Source: Nitrospirota bacterium (GTDB lineage: Bacteria > Nitrospirota > Nitrospiria > SBBL01 > JAADHI01). From it: a stretch of DNA of 52,374 nucleotides. The stretch lies in NCBI GenBank assembly GCA_029261165.1, contig JAJDBV010000027.1, positions 1 through 52,374 on the forward strand. Direction: 5' to 3'. The notes under the pieces are model-generated. The model made no database searches. It was not told the origin of the DNA and worked only from the letters and a program-made list of their open reading frames with translations. Numbering within the stretch: the first letter of the stretch is position 1; each line of letters begins with the position of its first letter. Positions 43,267 through 50,502 of this stretch are shown piece by piece. Both the position numbers and the translations under genes were made by a program.

Positions 43267-45003
43267 GTGCGTCATACGAAGGTATTCATCCCAACGCTTC
43301 GGGAAGACCCGGCCGATGCGGAAATTGTCAGTCATCGATTGATGATGCGTGCCGGTTTGATCCGTAAGGTGTCTGCCGGGATTTACACTTATCTGCCAAT
43401 CGGGCGTCGCGTACTCTCCAAGATTGAAAAGATCGTACGGGAAGAGATGGACAATGCCGGTGCCCTGGAGGTTCTTCTCCCTGCACTCCAGCCGGCGGAA
43501 CTTTGGCAGGAGACGGACCGATGGCATCAATATGGAAAAGAGTTGATGCGCCTTCAGGATCGGCATGACCGCGATTTTTGTCTCGGTCCAACCCATGAGG
43601 AGGTCATTACCGACCTGGTTCGGGGTGAGATTCGGTCGTATCGTCAACTTCCCGTCAATCTTTATCAGATCCAGACCAAGTTCAGAGATGAGATCCGGCC
43701 CCGCTTTGGTTTAATGCGGGGTCGCGAGTTTATCATGAAGGATGCTTACAGCTTCGATGAAAATGCGGAAGGGGCCAAAGAGAGCTATCATCGGATGTAT
43801 GATGCCTATCATCGGATTTTTAAGCGTTTTGGTCTTCACTTCCGTGCGGTCGAGGCGGATACCGGTCTGATCGGCGGTTCCTCCTCGCACGAATTTATGG
43901 TCCTGGCCAACACCGGTGAGGAGGGCGTTGCCTCATGTCCCGGATGTAATTATGCGGCCAATGTGGAGCGGGCCGAGGCGGTGCTAGGGACCGGTTCAGA
44001 TCAGTCGGAAGAGGAATGTCCGGCTTTAAAGCGTATGGAGACGCCTGACATGAAATCGGTTGAAGCGGTTTCCGGCTTCCTGAATGTGTCTGTAGCGCAA
44101 CTGGTGAAGACCCTCCTTTTCCTGGCGGACGGTCGGCCGGTCGCTGTTTTGGTTCGCGGTGACCATCAGGTAAATGAAATCAAGCTGAAACGATTTCTCA
44201 AGGTCACTGAACTGATATTGGCTGATGCCGATACGGTGACGAAGATCACGGGCGGACCTTCCGGGTTTTCCGGTCCGATCGGTTTGAAGGATGTGGAGAT
44301 CATCGGAGACTGCTTTGTTGAGACGATGTCAGATGTCGTTATTGGCGCAAATGAGAAAGACACACACTACCTCCACGCAAGCCCGGAACGAGACTTCAAG
44401 GTAAATCATTACGAAGATATTCGAGATGTGGTTGCGGGTGATCCCTGCCCGCGTTGCGGACAGCCCATCGGGATCGACCGGGGTATTGAGGTGGGTCATG
44501 TGTTTATGCTTGGTACCAAGTACAGTGAGGCCATGAAGGCAACTTTTCTTGATCAAAATGGAAAGAAACGGTTTTTCGAAATGGGTTGCTACGGTATTGG
44601 CGTTTCTCGAATCATGGGGGCGGCGATTGAACAAAACCATGACGATAAGGGCATTATCTGGCCGATGCCGATTGCGCCCTTTGCAATCCATGTGATTCCG
44701 GTTCAAGAGAAATCGGATCGGGTGATGATGACTGCTGAATTGATCTACGGTTCGCTATTGCAGGCTGGAGTGGAGACGTTACTGGAGGATCGGAAAGAAC
44801 GGGTCGGGGTCAAGTTTAATGATGCCGACCTTCTTGGGATTCCCTATCAAGTCATCATTGGTGAGAAGAACCTCCATGAGAGCTTAGTCGAGATCAAAAA
44901 TCGCCGTACCGGAGAAAAGAAAAAAATTGAGGTAGAAAAAGTGATTAATTATCTCATCGAACTTCTCGAAGATTCCCCGGATGAAAGTGATTTCGATTTT
45001 TGA
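43267..45003 (+). CDS. proS: Proline--tRNA ligase
   Basis: This 578-residue class II synthetase is the bacterial type, with the YbaK-like editing domain inserted between motifs 2 and 3 (about residues 230-390, including SVAQLVKTLLFLADGRPVA). Motif 2 is in KFRDEIRPRFGLMRGREFIMKDAYSF, and motif 3 in GCYGIGVSRIMGAAIEQ. CPGC and CPRCG pairs flank the insertion. The C-terminal anticodon domain ends in a helical tail of acidic residues. The start is GTG with weak upstream purines. It ends the uppS-to-proS cluster. Confidence 0.97.
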   Translation: MRHTKVFIPTLREDPADAEIVSHRLMMRAGLIRKVSAGIYTYLPIGRRVLSKIEKIVREEMDNAGALEVLLPALQPAELWQETDRWHQYGKELMRLQDRHDRDFCLGPTHEEVITDLVRGEIRSYRQLPVNLYQIQTKFRDEIRPRFGLMRGREFIMKDAYSFDENAEGAKESYHRMYDAYHRIFKRFGLHFRAVEADTGLIGGSSSHEFMVLANTGEEGVASCPGCNYAANVERAEAVLGTGSDQSEEECPALKRMETPDMKSVEAVSGFLNVSVAQLVKTLLFLADGRPVAVLVRGDHQVNEIKLKRFLKVTELILADADTVTKITGGPSGFSGPIGLKDVEIIGDCFVETMSDVVIGANEKDTHYLHASPERDFKVNHYEDIRDVVAGDPCPRCGQPIGIDRGIEVGHVFMLGTKYSEAMKATFLDQNGKKRFFEMGCYGIGVSRIMGAAIEQNHDDKGIIWPMPIAPFAIHVIPVQEKSDRVMMTAELIYGSLLQAGVETLLEDRKERVGVKFNDADLLGIPYQVIIGEKNLHESLVEIKNRRTGEKKKIEVEKVINYLIELLEDSPDESDFDF

Positions 45004-45073
45004 TCGTGCCATTTTCTGGGACGGTGGTGGTTTCTATTCCCTAAACCCCGAAGTTCGGGGTAAACAAAAAAAC

Positions 45074-45102
45074 TTGACATTGTCGGTAACCTATTGTATT
45101 TT
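45074..45102 (+). promoter_or_regulatory. Promoter of the ihfA-merR-tRNA-Pro transcript
   Basis: TTGACA (45074-45079) and TATTTT (45097-45102), spaced by exactly 17 bases in AT-rich sequence, form a strong promoter. The leader would be about 100 bases before the ihfA ATG. Confidence 0.75.
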
Positions 45103-45207
45103 ATGGCCAATTTAATTTCTTGTCGAAGTGTTTCATAAGAGAATTGTGCGCGTATTTTCGCCGTCAGTTATCTTAAAGCGGACGGACAGACAAACAAAGA
45201 GGTGAGG

Positions 45208-45483
45208 ATGAGGAAAGCCGATATTGCCAATGAGGTCTTTGAAAAAGTCGGTCTCTCAAAAAAAGAATCGGCTGATATGCTTGAAGTAATACTCAACTTG
45301 ATCAAGGAAGTACTCAGAAAAGGAGATACGGTCAAGATTGCCGGTTTTGGAAATTTTGTTGTTCGTCATAAGAAGGCAAGGAAGGGGAGAAACCCAAAAA
45401 CAGGAGAAGAGATTGGGATTTCACCTCGAAAGGTTGTTACTTTTCGACCAAGCCAGGTTTTTAAAAAGCATGTAAACACGTGA
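45208..45483 (+). CDS. ihfA: Integration host factor subunit alpha (HU/IHF family)
   Basis: This is 91 residues from the ATG at 45208, preceded by AGAGGTG; a GTG two codons upstream overlaps that ribosome binding site and is less likely. The protein is a DNA-bending HU/IHF protein: KADIANEVFEKVGLSKKES, then KIAGFGNFVVRHKKARKGRNP and TGEEIGISPRKVVTFRPS, with the DNA-inserting proline in GRNPKTGE. Alpha-type identity rests on sequence style and the following MerR gene, a pairing common for ihfA. IHF bends DNA at promoters and in recombination. Confidence 0.9.
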   Translation: MRKADIANEVFEKVGLSKKESADMLEVILNLIKEVLRKGDTVKIAGFGNFVVRHKKARKGRNPKTGEEIGISPRKVVTFRPSQVFKKHVNT

Positions 45484-45569
45484 GCGTGTATCGTGAGGGC
45501 GTACCTGTTCTTCTAGGGCGGGGGGAAATTACTTCTGACTGAGAGTCCCATCTTGATCCGGAGCAGCCG

Positions 45570-45908
45570 GTGCAGGAGAAGTTGTTCTATAAAATAGGTG
45601 AAGTCAGCGCGCTGACTGGACTCGAATCGTACGTCCTCCGTTTTTGGGAGACGGAGTTCCCACGGCTCCATCCCAAGAAGAGCAAGGGAAATCAGCGTGT
45701 TTATACGAAGAAAGAAATTGATCTTATTTTAAGGATCAAGGGATTACTCTATAGAGAAGGTTTGACGATTTCAGGCGCGAGAAGAAGACTGGCCCGGTCT
45801 TCTCAAGTTGAGGTCCGAACAACTCCCAATGGAAAAATAGGCAAGGTGAATCGCACGATTCATACCGTGAAGAGGGAATTGGAGGAGTTACTCCATATCT
45901 TGCGTTAA
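45570..45908 (+). CDS. MerR family transcriptional regulator
   Basis: This 112-residue protein starts at GTG 45570 with GGAG seven bases upstream. The winged helix-turn-helix is visible in YKIGEVSALTGLESYVLRFWE, with the wing in NQRVYTKKEIDLILRIKGLL. It is the short form often found after ihfA, with about 40 residues of basic, helical C terminus and no ligand-binding domain. The regulated genes are unknown. Its stop TAA is separated from the tRNA-Pro gene by one base. Confidence 0.9.
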   Translation: MQEKLFYKIGEVSALTGLESYVLRFWETEFPRLHPKKSKGNQRVYTKKEIDLILRIKGLLYREGLTISGARRRLARSSQVEVRTTPNGKIGKVNRTIHTVKRELEELLHILR

Positions 45909-45909
45909 T

Positions 45910-45986
45910 CGGGGCGTGGCGCAGCCTGGTAGCGCACTCGCTTGGGGTGCGAGAGGTCGCTGGTTCAAATCCAGTCGTCCCGACCA
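45910..45986 (+). tRNA. tRNA-Pro (anticodon GGG)
   Basis: A full cloverleaf of 77 bases including an encoded CCA. The acceptor stem CGGGGCG pairs with CGTCCCG (one G-U). The D stem is GCGC/GCGC, the anticodon stem CTCGC/GCGAG, the loop TTGGGGT (anticodon GGG), and the T stem GCTGG/CCAGT with loop TTCAAAT. It starts one base after the merR stop, so it is likely processed from the ihfA-merR transcript. GGG reads CCC and CCU codons. Confidence 0.97.
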
Positions 45987-46037
45987 AGAAAGAGAACCAG
46001 CCGGTTGGCTGCATGCACTGGTGAGGTTTGAACTTCT

Positions 46038-46063
46038 AAAAAGCTGCTTGGCAGCTTTTTTTG
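46038..46063 (+). terminator. Rho-independent terminator after tRNA-Pro
   Basis: AAAAAGCTGC (46038-46047), loop TTG and GCAGCTTTTT (46051-46060) form a 10-bp stem that runs into seven T residues in a row (46056-46062). It closes the ihfA-merR-tRNA unit 26 bases before the surE start. Confidence 0.92.
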
Positions 46064-46088
46064 TTTGTAGACGATGGAATGGAGCATT

Positions 46089-46895
46089 GTGGGTTTGAAA
46101 AATCCGGTCATACTGGTTTCTAATGATGATGGTGTCCACTCTCCCGGTCTTCATTGTCTGGCGGAGGCCCTTAAAGCCGTGGGAGATGTTACTGTCATTG
46201 CGCCAGACAGAGAGCGGAATGCGGCAAGCCATGCCTTAACGCTTCATAAGCCTCTTCGTGTAGAAGAGGTGGGGAAGAAGGTCTTCAGTGTGAATGGAAC
46301 TCCGACAGATTGTGTGAATCTAGGGGTACTTCACCTTCTCAAAGGGAAATTTCCTGACCTTGTCGTTTCCGGAATCAATAAAGGGGCGAACCTTGGAGAT
46401 GATGTGACCTACTCCGGGACGGTTTCTGCTGCAATGGAAGGGACACTGCTTGGGATTCCTTCCATTGCTTTTTCCCAACTGGATCGGGACAGAACCCTTC
46501 ATGCACAAGGCTTATATCATTTTGAAACGGCAGCCCGTTTTGCCGTTCGCCTGGCGGGTCTTGTTATGGAAAGAGGCCTGAAAAAGGGGAGTTTTCTGAA
46601 TGTTAATGTTCCGAATTGTCCACCTGAGGATGTCCAGGGGGTCCGGATCACATCTCTTGGAAAACGGGTTTTCGATTCAGGAATGATTAGTGAACAGACG
46701 GATCCCAGGGGGAGAAAGTACTATTGGATTGGTTTGAACGGGATGACCTGGGAAAAGGGAAGGAAGAATACAGATCAGGAAGCCGTTGAGCGTGGGATGA
46801 TTTCAGTGACGCCGCTGCACCTGGACCTAACGGATTACCAGGCCATCGAGGCCCTTTCTTCCTGGAATGGGGATCTTCAGTCAGATCCCGTGTAA
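46089..46895 (+). CDS. surE: 5'/3'-nucleotidase SurE
   Basis: This enzyme of about 268 residues dephosphorylates nucleoside monophosphates in stationary-phase survival. The metal site is in VSNDDGVHSPGL (Asp-Asp), then IAPDRERNAASHALT, VNGTPTDCVNLG, VVSGINKGANLGDDVTYSGTVSAAMEG and FLNVNVPN. The start is uncertain. TGGAG (46080-46084) suits either GTG 46089 (close) or TTG 46095 (better spaced), and an ATG at 46074 has no ribosome binding site. It follows the terminator, so it needs its own promoter or read-through. Confidence 0.93.
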   Translation: MGLKNPVILVSNDDGVHSPGLHCLAEALKAVGDVTVIAPDRERNAASHALTLHKPLRVEEVGKKVFSVNGTPTDCVNLGVLHLLKGKFPDLVVSGINKGANLGDDVTYSGTVSAAMEGTLLGIPSIAFSQLDRDRTLHAQGLYHFETAARFAVRLAGLVMERGLKKGSFLNVNVPNCPPEDVQGVRITSLGKRVFDSGMISEQTDPRGRKYYWIGLNGMTWEKGRKNTDQEAVERGMISVTPLHLDLTDYQAIEALSSWNGDLQSDPV

Positions 46896-47008
46896 TGTGA
46901 CACATGGGTTGAAAGTCGAGGACAGAAGTTTAACAATCCCGCTTCATCATCTGATACGTACTTCTATGAAAGAAAATCTTGGTCAGTTAGGAGTGAAGAA
47001 AAAACTGA

Positions 47009-47680
47009 ATGCTCCATTTTGAAACGGTGCGTCGACGCATGGTCGATGAGCAACTCATAAAAAGAGGGATCAAAGAGGAACGGGTCTTAGCGGCGATGCG
47101 GAAGGTGCCTCGGCATCTTTTTGTTGAGGAGGCACTTCAACAACGGGCATATGGTGACCACGCGCTTCCGATTGGGGAGAAACAGACGATCTCGCAGCCC
47201 TATATGGTGGCCTTGATGACGGAGTCTTTATCGTTGAGTGGTTCTGAAAAGGTCTTGGAACTGGGGACCGGGTCAGGTTATCAGACGGCCATCTTGGCGG
47301 AATTGAGCACGCGGGTTTTCTCGATTGAACGGATCAAGGGGCTGGCACACAAGGCGAGGAAAATACTGGAATCGTTACGGTACCTGAATGTTGTTATTCG
47401 CTTGAAGGATGGAACATACGGCTGGAAGGAGGAGGCCCCTTTTGACGTCATCCTTGTCGCAGCGGGAGCGCCTGAAATCCCCTCCCTACTGATTGAGCAA
47501 CTCAAGATCGGGGGCCGTCTTGTCATTCCAATCGGGGGAAGAAACTCCCAGGTCTTGAAACGGGTAGTGCGGGAAGACAAGGGAATCGTTGAAGAGGACT
47601 TGAGCTCATGTATTTTTGTCCCCCTGGTGGGGACCTACGGCTGGAAAAAAGGCGGAGACGAGCAAGGAAGAGACGAATAG
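47009..47680 (+). CDS. pcm: Protein-L-isoaspartate O-methyltransferase
   Basis: This 223-residue SAM-dependent enzyme starts the repair of isoaspartyl residues in aged proteins. Signatures are [49 protein letters not shown] and motif [18 protein letters not shown]. The C-terminal part has [10 protein letters not shown]. It lies 113 bases after surE; surE-pcm pairs are widespread and both act in stationary-phase survival. The ATG has no good ribosome binding site nearby (AGGAG is 15 bases away). Confidence 0.95.
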   Translation: MLHFETVRRRMVDEQLIKRGIKEERVLAAMRKVPRHLFVEEALQQRAYGDHALPIGEKQTISQPYMVALMTESLSLSGSEKVLELGTGSGYQTAILAELSTRVFSIERIKGLAHKARKILESLRYLNVVIRLKDGTYGWKEEAPFDVILVAAGAPEIPSLLIEQLKIGGRLVIPIGGRNSQVLKRVVREDKGIVEEDLSSCIFVPLVGTYGWKKGGDEQGRDE

Positions 47681-47707
47681 AGCTCATAACGATTGTGGAA
47701 AAGAATG

Positions 47708-49240
47708 ATGTTACGTATTAGCAACTCGCTTTCGAGGAAAAAGGAACCCTGGTCTCCTCACACTCCGGGGAAGGTCAGTATGTATGTCTGTGGGATGACG
47801 GTCTATGATCATTGCCATTTGGGTCACGCGCGTTCGGCCATTGTTTTTGATGTCATCAGGCGGACCCTTGAGAGCAAGGGATTTGAGGTCAGGTATGTGA
47901 AGAACTATACCGATGTCGATGACAAGATCATTGATCGTGCCCATCGGGAAGGAAAAGACTGGAAAGAAATCGCAGACCACTTCATCGATTCTTATAGACG
48001 GGACATGTCCCGTCTGGGGGTTCGTCCTCCCACAATCGCGCCGAAGGCGACTGAACATATTGAAGAGATGATTTGCCTGATAGAGAGATTGATTGCAAAG
48101 GGCTTGGCCTATGCTGTCGAAGGAAATGTTTATTTTGCCGTGGAGGATTTTCCGTCCTACGGCAAGTTGTCTAAACAGAAGCTCGAAGACATGGAGTTCG
48201 GTGTCCGGGTTGAAGTCGATCAACGAAAGCGGAGTCCCTTCGATTTTGCGTTGTGGAAGGGGTCCAAACCGGGAGAACCGGCATGGAAAAGCCCATGGGG
48301 AATGGGTCGGCCGGGCTGGCATATCGAATGTTCTGCCATGGCCATCAAACATCTGGGAGAGACGATTGACATTCATGGCGGAGGGAAGGATCTGATCTTT
48401 CCGCACCATGAAAACGAAATTGCGCAGTCGGAGGCCTACACAGATAAGGAGTTTTCACGATGCTGGATCCACCATGGTTTTGTCACGATAGACCAGGAGA
48501 AGATGTCGAAATCCCTGGGAAACTTCTTTACAGTCAAAGAGATTTTTGAGAAATCATCCCGATTCTCAGAGGAGATTACGGCAGAAGTCATCCGTTTCTA
48601 TCTTCTCTCGACCCACTACCGCTCCCCCATTGATTTTTCTGACTACAGCCTGGGTGTTGCCAAGAAAGGCCTGGATAATCTGTATACCCTTTTTCAGAAA
48701 CTGGAGGAACTTAGATCCCAGCAGGGTCTAAATGGCGATACAGAAGAGGGTGAATGGTCCCGGTTTCTATCTGAGTTTGAGACCGAATTTGATGCCGCAA
48801 TGGACGATGACTTTAATACGGCAAAAGCCATCTCCGTGTTGCAGGCCCTTCGTGCAGAGGTCAATATACGGATTTCTAAGGGCGGCACACTAAACCTTTT
48901 CGGTATCATGTCACTGTTCAAGGTGTGTGGAGGAGTACTTGGTTTGTTTCAGGTTTCCCCTTCAAAATGGTCTTTTAAAGAATGCCTCCCTACGGTATCG
49001 AAATCTGTTGGTATTCAGTGTGAATCGTTGAAGAAGGTGGAGTCTGTCACGACAGGGGCGCTTGAATTATCATCGGATAAAGTTCTTTCTGAAGAGAAGA
49101 TTCAGGCCCTGATTACAGAACGGGAAGAAGCGCGGCGCAACAAAGATTGGGCAAAATCAGATACGATTCGAGATCAGTTGGTAGAGTCCGGTATTGTAAT
49201 AGAAGATCGTCCTGATGGGACGACGCGTGTGAAAAGATGA
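47708..49240 (+). CDS. cysS: Cysteine--tRNA ligase
   Basis: This is about 510 residues. The start is chosen at ATG 47708 to give MLRISNSLSRKK as in relatives; ATG 47705 and TTG 47693 are alternatives. The active site reads MYVCGMTVYDHCHLGHARS, with the zinc cysteine and the HIGH-type HLGH; most family members have CGPTVYD, so Met replaces Pro here. The rest includes WHIECSAMAIKHLG (zinc ligand), HGGGKDLIFPHHENEIAQ and KMSKS in EKMSKSLGNFF. It charges tRNA-Cys. The stop overlaps rlmB by 4 bases. Confidence 0.96.
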   Translation: MLRISNSLSRKKEPWSPHTPGKVSMYVCGMTVYDHCHLGHARSAIVFDVIRRTLESKGFEVRYVKNYTDVDDKIIDRAHREGKDWKEIADHFIDSYRRDMSRLGVRPPTIAPKATEHIEEMICLIERLIAKGLAYAVEGNVYFAVEDFPSYGKLSKQKLEDMEFGVRVEVDQRKRSPFDFALWKGSKPGEPAWKSPWGMGRPGWHIECSAMAIKHLGETIDIHGGGKDLIFPHHENEIAQSEAYTDKEFSRCWIHHGFVTIDQEKMSKSLGNFFTVKEIFEKSSRFSEEITAEVIRFYLLSTHYRSPIDFSDYSLGVAKKGLDNLYTLFQKLEELRSQQGLNGDTEEGEWSRFLSEFETEFDAAMDDDFNTAKAISVLQALRAEVNIRISKGGTLNLFGIMSLFKVCGGVLGLFQVSPSKWSFKECLPTVSKSVGIQCESLKKVESVTTGALELSSDKVLSEEKIQALITEREEARRNKDWAKSDTIRDQLVESGIVIEDRPDGTTRVKR

Positions 49241-49986
49241 ACCAGTCTCAGCCGATCATTTATGGCGTCAACCCGATTCTTGAATCGCTCCGATCGGGTC
49301 GGAATTGTCTGAACAAAATTCTTCTCCTTCAAAGTCGCCGAGGGAAGGAGATCGATGAGATCCGCTCTCTGGCGCGAGGACATCACACGGTACTTTTAAG
49401 TGCGAATCGCGTTGAACTCGACCGGATGGCCCGGACCACGAAGCACCAGGGAGTTGTCGCTGTCCTTGCGTCAGAACCCTATGGCAATCTGGAGGACATT
49501 CTGAGAATTGCAAAAAGCGGCAAAGCGCCTCCCTTCCTTGTTATACTGGATGAAGTCGAAGACCCGAGAAATCTGGGTGCGATTATTCGCACGTCCGACG
49601 CGGTGGGTGTGCATGGGGTTATTATTCCGGAGAGAAGGGCCGCCGGGTTAACTGCAGCTGTTTCAAAGGCCTCTGCGGGAGCACTTTCCCATCTACCGGT
49701 CGCGAGAGTGGTTAATTTATCTACGGTGATTGACCGATTGAAAAAAGAGGGCTTTTGGATCGTCGGGGTGGCATCCGGCGCGCCGATGCGTTACGATCAG
49801 TATGATTTTAGGGAGGCGGTTGCGCTTGTGATGGGAAGTGAAGGGAAAGGGATTCGCCGGAAGATCCTGGATCGGTGTGATCAGATGATTTCAATGCCGA
49901 TGAGAGGGCATGTCTCATCGCTTAATGTTTCTGTTGCGTTGGGGGTTGTCGCGTATGAGGTCCTCAGGCAGCGTCGGAAGGAGTGA
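49237..49986 (+). CDS. rlmB: 23S rRNA (guanosine(2251)-2'-O)-methyltransferase
   Basis: This 249-residue SPOUT methyltransferase of the SpoU/TrmH type has an N-terminal substrate-binding L30e-like domain (YGVNPILESLRSGR) and the knotted SAM domain with VILDEVEDPRNLGAIIRTSDA, VMGSEGKGIRRKILDRCD and IPMRGHVSSLNVSVALGVVAYE (motif 3: SLNVSVA). RlmB modifies G2251 in the peptidyl-transferase P loop. Close coupling with cysS through ATGA is a frequent gene pair. Confidence 0.93.
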   Translation: MNQSQPIIYGVNPILESLRSGRNCLNKILLLQSRRGKEIDEIRSLARGHHTVLLSANRVELDRMARTTKHQGVVAVLASEPYGNLEDILRIAKSGKAPPFLVILDEVEDPRNLGAIIRTSDAVGVHGVIIPERRAAGLTAAVSKASAGALSHLPVARVVNLSTVIDRLKKEGFWIVGVASGAPMRYDQYDFREAVALVMGSEGKGIRRKILDRCDQMISMPMRGHVSSLNVSVALGVVAYEVLRQRRKE

Positions 49987-49989
49987 GGT

Positions 49990-50427
49990 TTGAATATTTC
50001 TAAAGGAACACATTTGAAGGTGGCTTTTTTCTGGTGGGGCGCCGTTGGGACGATGCTTCTGATAGTTGGGAGTGGTCTTCTTTTCGGGGGGCGCTCTCTG
50101 AGTGTCCTGAATACAGGGCCAACCGCTCCCAGTGTGGGGCAGTGGACGGGGCTGGCGATTGCTCTCTGTATCGGGTTTATTAAAGGCCGTTTTGTTTTCA
50201 AGAAGGTCGCACGACGGTATATAAAGCGTATCCAGGAACTTCCGGAAAAGAGCCCCGTATACATGACATTCAGCCTGAAGAGCTGGGGCCTCATTCTGTG
50301 CATGATGGCACTGGGGATGATCTTGCGGGCTCTGGGGACGCCCCACTTGGTCAGAGGTGTGATCGACATTGCAGTAGGCCTGGCCCTTGTCCTTGGGAGC
50401 AAGAATTACCTTACCCACCAGTCATAA
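49990..50427 (+). CDS. Hypothetical four-helix membrane protein
   Basis: This 145-residue protein begins with TTG at 49990 after GGAGTGAGG, 3 bases from the rlmB stop. Hydrophobic helices are at about 11-33 (WWGAVGTMLLIVGSGLLF), 52-66 (TGLAIALCIGFI), 97-115 (WGLILCMMALGMILRALG) and 121-136 (VIDIAVGLALVLGS). A basic segment, FKKVARRYIKRI, lies between helices 2 and 3. I recognise no named family; by position it is part of the cysS-rlmB transcript. Confidence 0.78.
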   Translation: MNISKGTHLKVAFFWWGAVGTMLLIVGSGLLFGGRSLSVLNTGPTAPSVGQWTGLAIALCIGFIKGRFVFKKVARRYIKRIQELPEKSPVYMTFSLKSWGLILCMMALGMILRALGTPHLVRGVIDIAVGLALVLGSKNYLTHQS

Positions 50428-50447
50428 CCACGATATTCCTCCTCTCC

Positions 50448-50476
50448 TTGCTTTTTTCCCAATTCGCGGATAACAT
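50448..50476 (+). promoter_or_regulatory. Candidate promoter of the GspE/PilB-like gene
   Basis: TTGCTT (50448-50453), 17 bases, and TAACAT (50471-50476) precede the ATG at 50503, giving a leader of about 20 bases. Confidence 0.5.
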
Positions 50477-50502
50477 TGTTCAATGATAATGAGAGGGGTG
50501 TT

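Noticed and set aside
45045-45061. ACCCCG-AAGTT-CGGGGT hairpin after proS, considered as its terminator
   Set aside because: The stem is good, but it is followed by A residues rather than T on the plus strand, and on the minus strand no T run follows. It may be a weak or protein-dependent stop only.
46966-47022. Eighteen-codon frame overlapping the pcm start
   Set aside because: It overlaps pcm in another frame and has no family or membrane character; the AGGAG lies within it rather than before it.
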